A stretch of 64,000 bases of DNA, from positions 1,302,001-1,366,000 of the forward strand of contig NEEC01000008.1 in the NCBI GenBank assembly GCA_002189035.1. Reading direction: 5' to 3'. Positions 48,478 through 60,880 of this stretch are shown here, piece after piece. This DNA comes from Utricularia gibba (Eukaryota; Streptophyta; Magnoliopsida; Lamiales; Lentibulariaceae). The notes below the pieces were generated by a model. The model had not been told where the DNA came from and ran no database searches. It saw only the letters and a program-made list of their open reading frames with translations. A program made the translations under genes and the position numbers. The stretch's first letter is position 1. Every line of letters starts with the position of its first letter.

Positions 48478-48963
48478 AAGCATCATAGTTCCCTCGCATT
48501 TTTCTTATAAAAACATCAAATGGCCCTATGCTGTATTTGATTTAAAATACATAAGTTTAAGGTTTGGATTCGTGGACCTGCATTCAGTGAACCATCATTT
48601 GAGAAAAGAACTCGACAGGTCCGACCCGAACCCGTGCCTAGCTCTAACATGATTTCTAAGGAAAACTGATTGGAGTACCTACACCTGATCAAAAAAATCA
48701 TGAAATGTTTATATGAATGATTAACAACTTAATTCAACCACTATCATGAACAACTTGTGACTTACAATGATTTAACCATAGTTCAATCACGATTTTTCTA
48801 ACAATGTGCCTCATATCCAAGATCTATTGCAAGGACTTGTATACATTCATTAGAAGGGAATGCAAAACTTTGTATCCCAGCAGAGTGAGACAGAAGCATG
48901 AGCCAAATCAGCGGGGCTTATGCTCACTTTACCTTCGCTGTCAGCCAAGGGGTGCATATAAAA
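48478..48963. other. Short spacer between two convergent genes
   Basis: The 3' flanks of the HMA gene and of NAR1. No coding region is supported. Confidence 0.6.
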
Positions 48964-51317
48964 TCACCAGTCCTGCAGTTGAGAGGAAATGCTCTTCACT
49001 AAAGGGTGGTATTCTGTGTGTAGATATCTCTTTGCATCCTCCGAACCAGGCTCACCCAGCCACTCTTCGTATATACCTTTGATCTGTAAATTTTCGAATG
49101 GGCTGGGTGTCAAAACCTGGAAGTTCAGAATGTGTGTCATATAAATGTGGAGTTTGTAGGATCGTTATGATATGCAAGATTAAAAAGCTCGGTCTGCGAT
49201 GGCCTACGTTTTTGGAGTAGGCTGCTTCCAATGACTGGATCAGATCTTTAGGAGATTGGCCCGCCTTGGGTTTGATCTGACCTCCACCGTTCAAGCATCC
49301 TGCAAAGACAGGGGCAGGATGGTGTAAGCAGTGAAGGTTGAAGAGACTGGTTGGCAATGTATTTCGGCTGATTAATCCAAAAAATTATGAGAGTATAATA
49401 TTACCAGAAGGGCAGGCCATTACTTCCAGAAAGTGATAGTCACATTTTCCGGTTTTGATTTTCGTAGCTATGTTGCGCAGGTTCCTGAAACCATAACACA
49501 ACGCAAATCTCAACACAGTTTTACCATCCACCTGCAATGCGGAAATGAGAAGTATTATTCTCCCTGTGAATGTAACCAAACTACAAGTAAAAACATTCTG
49601 AATCGCTTGGCTCACCTCAAGGCTAACTTCACGAAAATCAGTGTTTTTCACAGTCTTGAAGTCGAGTGGCCCTTCAATTTCCCTTCCAAACAGGACTTTT
49701 GCCGCATGCCGAAATACACAATCTGCATATCCTCCGGAACTTCCACGAACGCCAAAGAGATGACCTTCTTCGTCAACATTTGATAAACTATCAAAGAAGG
49801 AAATATTTTAAGGAAACATTTTTAACTCCTGTGATATAACTTGAACTTTTCAGATTGAAAGAATGCATACAATCTTACATGTTATCTAACGGGGACTCCT
49901 CCAAGGAAGTGAAATCGACTGATAGTGACTGCATAAGCATTGAACATTAAATAGAATTTTAATACATCAGAAATGAAACTATATAGAAATAGCAAAACTT
50001 CACCTGAATCAGATCTAAAATCTCTCCTGTTGTCAAAACAGAATCTACTTCAGTCAATTTACCACCCCCAACATCGTCTTGAAATACGAAGTCCTCTCGA
50101 GAAGCCTCAAGCTTTTTGTCATAGCATGGCATGACAGTGACATGATAAATGTCTTCTTTCCTACAAGCAACCCACGAATAAGAAACCATACATATGTTTG
50201 TTTAATGCCATCGAAAAACATCCATTTTAATTTTATTCCAAGTCATTGTGATACGGTGCCAAAATTTCTACGTTGAAAGCAATCAACAGACTAAAAAGAA
50301 TGGGCAACCACCTGAGTTGCATCTTTTTCGATAAATGGTGTTTGATAACAGCTCCAATTGTTTGCTGTGGACTTTTCACAGAAGATATATATGGAAGAAT
50401 GTAAGATCCGAGTGTTTTTTCTGCATAGCATATCCAGCCTGCAAATACATATTGTGAAAGGTAAGATAAGCAACAACAAAACTTGCACATTTATCAAGTC
50501 TGATTCAGTTTCCACCCACTCCTATCAGACATACCTGGACATGCAGAAGAAATAATTGGAAGAGTTGGCGCTGGCCTCTCATAATCATATGAATTGCAAT
50601 TTTTATATCGTGCAACAAATTCATTACAACACTCAATAAGAGCTAAATCCCGGCTGCAGCTGATATCAAATATTGATTTTACGCCCAAGGATTTAAATAG
50701 TGTTGTGAGCTTTTTAAAGACCTGTGAGACATTAAACAAAAGGTTCATTTGGGAAAACGTCATGCAAACATTGAATCTCACTTACTTGAAGGGAAGAAAG
50801 GCCATGAAATACAGCTAGAGAAGCTCTAGACTGTGGTGACAGGGAGACAAAAACTGTTTTCCCTTTGCTGAGATTAGAGCAAAACTCATCTAAACTTTGT
50901 TTTTCAAGCAAAACTGTCTCTGCGGACGTCACACACCCACTGCATGGTATTAAAAATAAACGTTTAGCTTTAGCACTGTATATCTTATGTGCATAACACA
51001 TTCTGTGCCACGAAAAGTTGCGCCAAACTACGTAGTATAATCAGCTTTCAAAATCAAAGAGGTTACACACCTGCAGGCTAAGCAGTCCTTCAATGATATC
51101 TTCACAGGCTCATCTGTCACAGCCTTGGATGCAGTGTTCACTTTTACCGTTTTCTGAAAATATGCATATGAATTCCTAAATGATAAAGCACCAATCAATC
51201 CTAGCAGATTGCATATCACGAAAATTTTACCTCACTTTGGATAACACAACCTTGTGACGGCGATATATAATCATTCAGGTCCCCAATTCTCAGGGTGGCT
51301 GAGAATTTCTCCGACAT
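48964..51317 (-). CDS. NAR1: Cytosolic Fe-S cluster assembly factor NAR1 (NARFL/GOLLUM)
   Basis: Eleven minus-strand exons: 51317-51231, 51153-51071, 50939-50786, 50721-50535, 50438-50312, 50160-50004, 49928-49879, 49787-49616, 49531-49405, 49299-49208 and 49116-48964. They total 1389 bases (462 residues) with every phase matching. The N-terminus [20 protein letters not shown] leads to the first cluster ligands ([15 protein letters not shown]). Hydrogenase-like blocks follow: [56 protein letters not shown] and [17 protein letters not shown]. The C-terminus is [19 protein letters not shown]1 links the early scaffold to the CIA targeting complex that inserts Fe-S clusters into cytosolic and nuclear enzymes. 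The plant protein (GOLLUM) also affects growth under different oxygen levels. The gene looks fully intact. Confidence 0.95.
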
Positions 51318-52066
51318 AATCTGCCGCTTGTCTAATTTTATGTACAATTATCCTACGTATTGAACCTGGCATACGATCAGAATCAGTGTAGCTCCACAAG
51401 GAAACTCATCTCTCCCAACTCAAGAAACAGAAAAATCCAGTATTGTAAAAATAAACTAGTGAAAAATAAAATAAAACAGGGATTTCAAATAGCTAGTCAC
51501 TCAAAGGAGCAAGCGAGCCATCAACCCTACCAATTTCTCGAAATCCATTCACCCGAAGTTTCATGCCCTTGGAATTTCAAGCAATATTTCACGCGAAGGA
51601 TTGAAAAGCAGAATAATCGTGCTTCAGTAAGCATAACAAACCTACGAATATAAAACGCCGATCACAGCCTCTGCTCTTGACGGCAACCAGACGGTGCGAG
51701 ACAACCGGGAAATCTCTCAAAATGGGCGCTTTTGAAAGAATCGTGATTTCGGGCTATTTAAAAGACGAGTAAAGTTGATTTATGGGCTGTTTATACATTT
51801 AAAAAAAATCGAATATAATTTCCAAATATTTTACATTTTCCTACATAAAAATATGTGATTAAATTAACATTTTTAAATTAAAAGTGATAAATTTGCCTTT
51901 TGTCCTCCATAATGAATTAGGGGCATGGTTTTCTGCCGTGTGTTTATATTTTAATATTATTATATTTTATTATAAAAAAAGCCAATGGCACACACGAAAC
52001 ATAAAACACCATAAAACCACGCCATACACAGACACCATCGGAGTCTGTCTGTCGCAATGTCATCCA
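51318..52066. other. Intergenic, NAR1 promoter
   Basis: The NAR1 upstream flank, becoming AT-rich toward 51900. No coding region is supported. Confidence 0.6.
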
Positions 52067-52353
52067 TCACTCGGCTTTCTCAGCTGATTCGGCTCCGACG
52101 TCCGGCGTCGTCTCCGCCTCCTCCACTATTTCCGGTTCAGCTTTAACACCGGCTTCCTCCGGTTTAGCATCAGCAGCGACCTCCTCGGCTTTCTCCGATT
52201 CATCTCCGACCGGTGCCGCATCATCAATGACTTGCTTCTGAAGCTCTGCTTCAAGTGATTCAACCTGATGGAGGAGATCGGAGATTGCATTTGAAAACGA
52301 AAGTACACAACTCTAGAAGAGGAAAGTGCAGATAGTACCTCTGGGGTGGCCAT
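52067..52353 (-). CDS. Small acidic Glu/Ala-rich protein of unknown function (70 residues)
   Basis: Two exons: 52353-52339 (MATPE) and 52264-52067, joined by a 74-base GT-AG intron. The product continues VESLEAELQKQVIDDAAPVG and then VAADAKPEEAGVKAEPEIVE before ending SAEKAE. It is very acidic, rich in Glu and Ala, with no Cys or Trp and no signal peptide or membrane segment. It is probably disordered apart from a short helix (ESLEAELQKQ). I do not recognise a family. The short first exon, clean splice sites and coding-like bias make it a credible gene; a long frame across the intron (MATPEVLSALSS...) is the unspliced alternative. Confidence 0.6.
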
Positions 52354-53542
52354 TTTTCTTCCTTCCTGTGCGATGATGGAGATGAAGAGACAGACCGACA
52401 TCAAAGGGTATTTATCAGTGAGAAAAGCGGTCAAGGGATGACGGGGGAAGAACGAATCCTGGAAAAAGTTTCATTAATGTCTCCGAAAAAAGCAAGATAA
52501 AAACAACACCAGATTCAGTGGTCTAAAAGCTAACTGGAAACATGTAAAAAGTCTTCATTTGAACGTTGAAAATTTGTTAAAAATTATTTTTTGGGAAATT
52601 TGTTTTTGAAAATAGAATTTTTCAAATGAATAATTTTTTAAATAAAAAATCAATAATATTTGATAACAAATTACTTTTGAAGCATTGACTTAGAATTCAA
52701 AAGGTTTGATTAGTAAAATTAAATTTATAATAGAGTAATGAATTATAACGCGTTTTATTTATGATTTTAAATAAAATTTATTATTTTTATTAAAATCCTT
52801 TAGAGTTTATTTAAATCTAATTATCTAGAATCAAACATTTAATAAAAAAATAATTCTTTTATATTATTTTTAATTAAATAAAAATAAATTAAGCTTTTTA
52901 TCCTAATTCTCTCAATAAATTTTGGGCAACTCAATCCAATTTGCTTCTCAATGGTACTTCTTTTTTGCTTCAATTATATAATTGCATTTTAATGGGCTTC
53001 TTATGATTGATTGTTTTTTAATTTAATTTTTCAATTGGAGTAAAAAAAAGAAAAAAAATATGGATTGGAGAAAATATATTCTGATTTGAGTTTTTTGGAT
53101 AATATAGAAATCTAGTCATCTTAAAAAAAACAAATTAATCAATTCAATATTAATTTTTTTAATTTAATATGTGAAATAAAAATAAAATAAAATCACATTT
53201 ATAAATTACCCTAGGGTTTATATTCACCGGTCATTTTTCAGTTTTCACCACCATTTTCTTAACATTCTCTCAAGTTTCTGTTCGAGGCCTTTTCTCCAAT
53301 TCTGTTTGAACTGCGTGTCTTCGAGTTCGGAAGTTTGGAACTGTTTTGTCTGTGGATAGCTGTGGGTATGAATTTTATTGCAGTAAGCGATTGCTCTGTA
53401 CTTGAGTAGTTTCATGTTGTCGAATAAATTCTCGCCTGAGCCGTGAAGCATGATACAATAGGCGTTGGGGTCGTAGAGAAGGTATTTGGATGTTGATGTT
53501 GTATGAAAAGTTCGAGTCTTGGGAAGGGTTAAGGGAATTTTG
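52354..53542. other. Intergenic, extremely AT-rich
   Basis: Bases 52560 to 53210 are almost wholly A and T. No gene, repeat unit or element border could be made out. Confidence 0.6.
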
Positions 53543-55758
53543 ATGGGGAATTCCGGTGGTAGGAAGAAGAAGCGTGGCGTTAGTTCAAACCAGAATCAGA
53601 ACCAAGATGAAGTTGCAGTGGAGGCTAATATATCTTCAGCTCCTATTGCGAACGGCGGTCAGAACTTTTACACGTCTGCTATTCTGCAAAAAGTGCATGA
53701 TGAAGGAGGGTAGCAGGAGATTTCAACAGAAGGATTACGTGGGTGCCCTTCAGCAGTACGAGAATGGCCTTAAGATTGCTCTGAGAATGCATCCTGATCG
53801 AGCAATCTTCCATAGTAACAGAGCTGCCTGTTTGATGCAGATAAAGCCTATTGATTATGAAGCTGTGATATCCGAGTGTACATTATCTCTTCAGGTGCAG
53901 CCAAGCTATTCCCGTGCCCTTTTGCGGAGAGCTCGTGCATATGATGCAATTGGAAAGCATGAAATGGCGATGCAGGATGTGCAGCTTCTGTTGGCTGGAG
54001 ATCCGAATCCTCGGGATGCGTTGGAGATTGAGAATGGCGCTTGGCCCTCACCAAGATGGACAGCAGGACCTTCGAAGCCGCCCATCTCCAGCAGCCCTTG
54101 GTGCCTCTGCTGTTGGGGCACCTATTCCTGGCCTTGGTCCGTGCCTGCCAGTTCGCCCTCTGTCGTCTAAGAAGTCTTCTTCATCTTCAGCAAAGGGGCA
54201 GTCGGCACCATCTCCGAAGTCAGAAAAGCTGTATCCCGTCCCAACGCCTGAAAATGGCCCTCAATCAAAAACAGAGATCCGAAAGTGTTCTTGAAACCCT
54301 CGAGTGGTTCTTCAGTACCAATTGTTTGTTCTGCACAGGTGAAGTTGCAGTACAGGCCGTTGAAACTTGTATATGATCGTGACATCAGGCTAGCTCAGAT
54401 CCCGGTGAGTTGCAGTTTTAAGGTTCTGCGAGATGTTGTTAGTGCACGTTTTCCAATGTCAAAATCAGTGCTCATTAAGTACAAGGACAGTGATGGAGAC
54501 TTAGTTACCATTACATGTTCAAATGCACTCAGATATGCTGAGTCCACAGTCGACAAAAATACTCCTAAAGACCTTGATTCTGATAAAGAAGATGCCTTTT
54601 CAGTGTTGAAGTTGCATATTGTTGAAGTTAGTCCCGAGCAAGATCCTCAGGTTCCAGAAGAGGAGTATGTGACGCCTCTAGTGGTTCAGGAACCTAAGGG
54701 AGATTAGAATGTTTCAAATTCCTCAACAACAGATCCTTCTGTGGATTCCGATGCTGCAAAGGCTGAGAAAATTGTTCAAAAAGCAGGGGCACCAGATGAC
54801 CCTGTCTTCAAGGAGGTTGAGATGGATGACTGGTTATTTGAGTTTGCACAGCTCTTCCGCTCTCGCTTGGTATTGACCCTGATGCTCATATCGAACCTCA
54901 TGAAATTGGGATGGAGATGTGTTCTGAAGCACTTGAGGATACCATTCCTAGCGAAGAGGCTCAAGGCCTCTTTGATAAGGCTGCTCTGAATTTTCAAGAG
55001 GTTGCTGCTCTAGCCTTTTTTAACTGGGGAAATGTGCATAGTGTGCCGCAAGAAAAATTATACCCATAAATGAATCAGTTAGCAAGGATAGTATGGTGGA
55101 GCAGCTGAAAAGTGCTTATGAGTGGGTGAAAGAAAGGTACAATCTTGCAAGGAGGAAATACGAGCAGTCACTATCTATCAAGCCAGACTTCTATGAGGGA
55201 CTTTTGGCTCTGGGACAGCAGCAATTTGAAATGGCGAAACTCCATTGGTCACTTGTGTTGGCTAAGAAGGAGAATCTTTCAGAATGGGATCCGTCTGGGA
55301 CCTTTAATCTTTTTGACAATGCTGAAGTGAAGTTGAAGGCCGCGACTGAGATGTGGGAAAAGCTGGAGGAAAAAAGACTCGATGAGCTTAAAAGTTCAAG
55401 TCTTAACAAGAAAGATGAACTGTTACTGAAAAGAAAGAAAAAACAGGGTGATCTTAATGCACAATCTAATTCCTCTGTGATTCCAGGGGAGATGTCTGCA
55501 GAAGAAGCAGAAAAGCAAGCTGATACTATGAGATCACATATTCAACTTTTCTGGGGCAACATGCTTTGTGAAAGATCCCAAATTGAGTGCAAGCTTGGCT
55601 TCCCAGGTTGGAAGTAGAATCTTGATGTTGCGGTTGAGCAATTCAAACTCGCAGGTGCCTCCCAAGCCGACATCTCATCTGTTCTTAAAAACCATTGTTC
55701 TAATGAACAAGCTATGAATAGAAGTGACAAAAATGTTGAAGATCACCCTACTAATTAA
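53543..55758 (+). pseudogene. Phox/CLMP1-like TPR plus PB1 protein, pseudogene
   Basis: The family order is recognisable: a basic N-terminus (MGNSGGRKKKRG), TPR repeats (GALQQYENGLKIALRMHPDR, AIFHSNRAACLMQIKPIDYE), the PSPAALGASAV linker, and a PB1 domain (VKLQYRPLKLVYDRDIRLAQ, VLIKYKDSDGDLVTITCSN). Next comes EMDDWLFEFAQLFRS and then C-terminal TPRs (KYEQSLSIKPDFYEGLLALG, QQQFEMAKLHW). Relatives are HSP90-associated co-chaperones; Arabidopsis CLMP1 affects mitochondrial clustering. The copy is broken many times: frame changes near 53705, 54020, 54279, 54867 and 55035-55060, an in-frame TAG at 54705-54707 (KGD-stop) and another at 55615-55617 (GWK-stop). Beyond that stop the frame is open again to a TAA at 55756-55758. 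Nonsense substitutions plus a roughly 11-base loss near 54020 point to real decay. Confidence 0.85.
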
Positions 55759-56217
55759 AGTATCCCAAAAAGGGACGACCTAAAGATTTGTTTCCCTCTA
55801 ATAGCTGGAACATATTCGTGGGGTGAGCTTCTCCCTCAAGATGATGATATTCTTGCAAGTTGCACATCAAGTGGTTTTTTCTGATCATGCAAAAAATGCA
55901 TCTGAATCGTGGACAAGTGCTGACTGTGGCCTTTTGGATAGGCTCAGATGTTCTGCAAAATCCATGACAACTGGTTGCTGTCATTTGATCTGCTTGGGAT
56001 GCAACCATTTCATGATGGAATAAGAAACATGGAAGCCTCTCCTTTTCCTGCTTACTGTTCACTCCAGCCTATGTTAAATGCTCCCTCCAGTAAAGCCATG
56101 TGATACAAAAGACAGGGGCCGAAGCGGGTGAAGGTAGAAACTAGAAACGGAGGATGCTGCTACTATTACCATTTGATGGGATCAGGGAAAGCTGGTGAGT
56201 TCACGTGGTGGTGGTTT

Positions 56218-56237
56218 TGATGATGATGATGATGATG
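56218..56237. repeat. (TGA)n microsatellite
   Basis: Six and a half exact TGA units. Confidence 0.85.
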
Positions 56238-56938
56238 GGGTATGGGGTTTAAGTTTGGTTGAACCACAAAACCGCAAGGAACAAAGACAAAAATGCCTCT
56301 GCTGCTGCTCCTCCTTCTCCTGCATCCCTTGTACTCTTCTCCTTGGATTCCCTCTTGCGTCCACTCCTCAGCCTTCTTATCCCTTCACCTTCACCATTGG
56401 AAAGCCGACTGTTTCTGCTTTTTATCACCAGCAGCTCAAAACTAGCTGCTTGTCACACATTCTGAACAGATTGTTTGAATGGGAACAGGCACATAAGCAT
56501 TGAATGCTGACACCGTGACCTGCAAATTTGAGACCATTTTTAGGCACCGCCAATGTGTCAACATTTTCATGTGTAAATGAACAGTTATATCACTGCTTTT
56601 CAAGCAAAATGGCAAAGACAAAGGGAGGCGCAGCGCAGCACCTTTTTTCTTTTACTGTCCAAATCTCACCCCCACTTCAAACTTTCTCCTTGTAATAATT
56701 GATACCAATTATTTGAAAGCCTTTCAAATTTCATAAAAAAAAAATTAAAAAAATCATTCTTTAAAAATAATAAATATTTCTATAATTTTCATTTTTTAGT
56801 AACTTTTTTTTTAAAAATAAGTTAATCTATATTATTATTTTATTAATATTTATTTATATTTTGAATAATTTTATAAAATAAATTCATTTAAATTCAAATC
56901 GTCCAAGCCACCACCTTTGTGGTGATCGTACACTTGAA

Positions 56939-57058
56939 CCGGACACGGTGTCGCGTATGCGATGAATGATCCATGGAAGCGGACGCGGTGTCGCGTTTGG
57001 GATGAATGAAGTATAGAACCGGACACGGTCCAATTAAAAACCTAAACCGGACACTCCC
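56939..57058. repeat. Diverged 40-base tandem repeat
   Basis: GGACACGGTG at 56941, GGACGCGGTG at 56981 and GGACACGGTC at 57021 are exactly 40 bases apart. The first two copies share CGGTGTCGCGT and GATGAATGA in register. A fourth partial GGACACT occurs at 57049. The unit is GC-rich and stands out in AT-rich DNA. Confidence 0.8.
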
Positions 57059-58109
57059 CCTGCTTTATTTAGAATCTCCAAGAATAGGAGAGCCTCAAAC
57101 ATCTTCGATACTGGATCCGGTCTGGCAATAATAAAGACCTTTTCAGAAAATAATAATAATGTAATAATAATTAAAGCCATCCGGCACATGGCAGTTGCTG
57201 TCGGGCTTAGGACCGTTTTCCGGGGGGTTGGGGCCGTCATTAATTAAACAAGATACCACACTTCGCAATGCCCTTTTATTTTAAATATTTCCACACTATT
57301 TTTATTAAAAAAATACAGTTTTGGTAATTTTATATCTTTTTTTATTCAAAATCAGCAACTCCACATTTATTAGATCGGAATTCATGGTAAGTAAGGACAA
57401 TGGTGCTAGGCATAGCCTTTGACTGTACAGTCTAATTCTATTTTCGAATTATAGTGATTTTTTATGAATTGTTAGAAATCAGGAAAAAAAAAGGAAGTGT
57501 ACGGAAAGGGGATCTTTTTTTTATCATCTTTTTAATAATAAAAAAGGCAGAATGTTCTCCAAATGTGCATTTTTTTTAAAGAAAATGAGACATGAGTGAG
57601 GTGTGTGTCAACAAAATGGCACAGTACGGTGGGATCCAGGAAGCGTGTTGTCGTGTAAACAATGAATATTAGGGGGGAATTGTTTCCAAAAATAATTTTA
57701 TTATGAAATACGAATACTTAATTTTTTAAAATGAATAACAATTTAAAATTATGAAACATTTTTTCATATTAAAAATTGATTTGAAAAAATAAAATAATAA
57801 ACATTATAAAGTGAATAAAATATGGAGGAGTAGGGGTAGGATATGTAATAGAAGGGAGGGGAATATTATTGTACGAAAAAGTGAGCATTTATAGTATAAA
57901 TTTTTTAACTTAGTGTGTAATAGAGTGGTGTGCAATTTTCTAAATTTTAGTATTTTTGGATTATTTTTAATAAGTAAAAGAAAAAAAAATCTGGTTTGGT
58001 AATAAATAATTAGTTATTTTAAGAAGGAAAAAAAATGTTATCCTAAGCCCTTATTCACTCATGATTGATTTCAAGTCATCCCTTGACAGTTGACACACCA
58101 TACCATATA

Positions 58110-58143
58110 TCTCTCTTTCTTTCTTTCTCTCTCTCTCTCTCTC
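58110..58143 (+). promoter_or_regulatory. CT-rich leader tract (Y patch-like)
   Basis: An almost pure pyrimidine tract, TTTCTTTCTTTC then CT repeats, runs 125 to 158 bases before the next start codon. Such tracts are common in plant core promoters and 5' leaders. Confidence 0.5.
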
Positions 58144-58267
58144 CTCCTTTATTACTTCCTTCTCCTTCCAACCAAACAGAGACCTGCCCCAGTCCCCATT
58201 CCCCATCACTTTCCTCCTCCTTCGGCTTCTGCTTCTTCTATCTTCACGTCCGGGATTGCAGACCGCC

Positions 58268-59137
58268 ATGACAATGGAGCTTTCTCCGCAGACTTCTATG
58301 TCATCCAATTCGCCGGAGTTTGAGTTTAGTAAACTGTCCCACCCGCAGCCGAACCTTCTCTCGGCAGACCAGTTGTTTTCCGGTGGTTTTCTGCTCCCTC
58401 TACACAACCTCAATATCTCCAATGAAACGACTCCAGCGCCTGAGAAAGAGCCCTTGCCGGGGCCGGTGTTGTTTCAGGAGTCGCCGCGGCCGTCCTCCAC
58501 TTTCCCCTCTCCCGCTAGTTCTAAGAGATGGAGGCAGATATTTAGGAAGACCGGGAAGAAGAGTAGCCTGGATTTTGACAAGGATGTGGCAGGGGGGAAG
58601 GACAGGAAGAAGATTAACGCCGCCGTCGGGGTCAGCGTGGCGTCGGCGGAGCTTAATATCAATCTATGGCCTTTCTCTAGAAGTAGATCGGCGGGGACTG
58701 GCGGCGGCCGCCCTAGGACTGCGGCTGCGGCGGCGACTGTACGGAAAGTCAGCAGCGCCCCCTGTTCGAGGAGTAACTCAACAGGGGAGTCAAAATCGAG
58801 AAAGCCGCCGGCCAGTACGGTCACCGGCGTTCACTTGGGAAGAACCAGCCCCATCTTGAAATTCCGCCGGGGGGGCCGCCGGAGCACCCCCCAGAACGTA
58901 TCCTCCCCGAAAGCCGCCCCAGTTGGGACGAAAACGAAGGTATTAAATTTGAATGTCCCGATGTGCATCGGGTACCGGCAGAACTCGAGTTGCAGCCGGG
59001 AAGAAAACAGCCCGATCGACGCGGCCGTGGCTGCCGCAACGGATGCCGTGACGGAGGGCGCCGCCGTGGGAGGCGAAGAATTACGTAGAAGTAATTTATT
59101 GAGCATAAGGAACTTATTTACCAAAAACGTTTATTAA
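58268..59137 (+). CDS. Ser/Arg-rich plant-specific protein of unknown function
   Basis: A single exon of 289 codons from the ATG at 58268 to a TAA at 59135-59137. The N-terminus has an acidic-aromatic EFEFSKLS block and then LLSADQLFSGGFLLPLHNLN. Both are seen in families such as the membrane-associated kinase regulators and DUF1645-type proteins. The middle is basic and Ser-rich (KRWRQIFRKTGKKSSLDF, LWPFSRSRSAG, SSAPCSRSNSTGESKSRK), followed by GRTSPILKFRRGG and KVLNLNVPMCIGYRQN, a motif I have seen in uncharacterised plant proteins. There are no catalytic domains or membrane segments. A nuclear or membrane-peripheral regulatory role is possible but unproven. The sequence is locally very GC-rich and the frame is intact. 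Confidence 0.75.
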   Translation: MTMELSPQTSMSSNSPEFEFSKLSHPQPNLLSADQLFSGGFLLPLHNLNISNETTPAPEKEPLPGPVLFQESPRPSSTFPSPASSKRWRQIFRKTGKKSSLDFDKDVAGGKDRKKINAAVGVSVASAELNINLWPFSRSRSAGTGGGRPRTAAAAATVRKVSSAPCSRSNSTGESKSRKPPASTVTGVHLGRTSPILKFRRGGRRSTPQNVSSPKAAPVGTKTKVLNLNVPMCIGYRQNSSCSREENSPIDAAVAAATDAVTEGAAVGGEELRRSNLLSIRNLFTKNVY

Positions 59138-60880
59138 TTAAGTTTGGACCATGGACAGTTGTCTGCTGTCCTTTTTCTTCTTGTTTTTCCCGATATTTAT
59201 ATATTGTACACATAAGTTAATGTTAATTCCAAGTCGACCCCTCCAGTTCCGAGGTATGTTTTCAAAACCCCGGTCCCGAGCTCCCAACTCTGCGTGGATC
59301 CGGTTCAACACGTTTGCGGGGAAGGGGACCAACCACAATGACTCGAGGAGAGGAACTCCAGACCGCACCAATTGAACCGCCACCAAACCCGGTCCAAACC
59401 CGCTATACACAAAACCAAAGTAGTGTTCAGGAATATTTCTCCATATTATTTCTATTTTTAAAATAATAAAAATAATTTGTACACGGAACATAATTAATTT
59501 CTATTTTTAGTTATAGTAAAAATATTTTTAAAATCAAGTTATATAAACAGTAAAAATTAAAAATAACAAGATACCTATTTCTATAAATTATTTTTACTTC
59601 TACTTTAAATTTTTCGAAAATTAGAAATATTCAAGAACACTACCCAAGTCACACCTAATAAAACGTAGCACTAGTTATTATCATTCAAGTTGAATTTTGA
59701 TTCTTGGGGTGTATCCGTAGTAGCTCTTGTCAATGTATGATGCCCTACCGGCGTTGAAAATTGGGAGGATGGAGTGCCGTCCCATCGGAGATGAGACGAC
59801 CAGAACGTGGTGGTGGGAGACACCCACCATATGCACAAATTGGCTGCTTGTGTTGTTGACCGGCGGACCGGCTCGAGTTGTTCCCCATCTCTCCATTACC
59901 TTCTTCATTATGGTTTTGGAAAGTAATTTTAGGATCTGTTAAAAATTACATTATATTATATATTACATGACCATAGTTGATTAACGAAAACATAGTGATG
60001 TAGGGAGTTGTCATGTTGTAAGTTATGACAAATATTGATTGGAACACATGTTGTGATTGTAATTTAAATATTTAATCCGAGCCAATTTGCAGTACAAATC
60101 GAACTCAAATGTCCAACTAGTGGACAAATTATATTTTTTATACTGACTCATCTAATTTGACTCGATGAATATCGATTCATGTCCAAGTCGATTTTCAATC
60201 ATATCCAAATAAACCCATAAAGTATTTACCTATTCATGGTCACTCAAAATGTATTCTTCAAACACATAAAGTGGTATGATAGCTCAAAAAATATAAAATC
60301 ATAATTATTTAATGTGTAAAACCTCTTTTTTTTAAAAAAAATGAAAATATCAAAACGAATAATATTATATAAAAAAGGGGGGGGATTCTAAGGTTTAGTC
60401 GGGTAGATGGGGGGGAACTGGAGGAAAGAATCTTTTTATAGTATGAGGATGGGAAGAATCTGATAATAGAGATTGGGTGATTAGTGTGCGAGGGGGGCGG
60501 GGGGTGGAGATGGAATACGACATCGTACTGGGTGTGGAAGGAGGGGTTTCAGAGTAAAAGAGGGTTTGGTGTTGGGAATAAATTGACAAATCCAACACCT
60601 CACGGCGTGCCCCACCCCCACCTCCCTCCCCAATTATTCTCCATTATTTACAATACAATCAATTTTCACTGTTTTCAAAGATATAATACAAAATTAGTAA
60701 TATATTTTATTAATCAATATCTTATTCAATAAATAAAGAAATTTAATTCAAAAAAGCGAATTTATTTTTTTTAAAAAAATACTGTAATCATCCGTCATAA
60801 ACTGAAGGAAGAAAGAACCATCCATGACGGCCCAGTTGTTTATTTGGTACTTGCCCACTGGGTTCTGGATTGGTGCGGCG
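59138..60880. other. Intergenic between two convergent genes
   Basis: AT-rich DNA with a few balanced patches (59230-59400, 59700-59900). No coding region is supported. Confidence 0.6.

Larger units (their letters stand above)
55759..58267. other. Intergenic with tandem repeats; left part may hold further remnants
   Basis: Bases 55770-56100 have balanced composition and short coding-like stretches broken by stops, which I could not identify. From 56690 the DNA is AT-rich except for the 40-base repeats listed separately. The open frames at 56195-56503 and 56259-56465 show no known domain. Confidence 0.45.

Noticed and set aside
47818-48486. 222-codon minus-strand open frame and two overlapping frames of 97 and 133 codons
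   Set aside because: They mirror the GC-rich, Lys/Glu/Pro-rich linker of the HMA protein on the plus strand and have no domain of their own.
49052-49357. NAR1 C-terminus appearing to diverge (TYIR-like tail after SLEAAYSKN)
   Set aside because: An extra intron (GTAGGC donor after 49208, CTTCCAG acceptor before 49116) restores the family C-terminus ending SSQLQDW, with all phases matching, so the gene is intact.
58320-58859. 179-codon plus-strand open frame inside the Ser-rich gene
   Set aside because: A GC-rich shadow frame; the 289-codon frame has the motifs and the better start.
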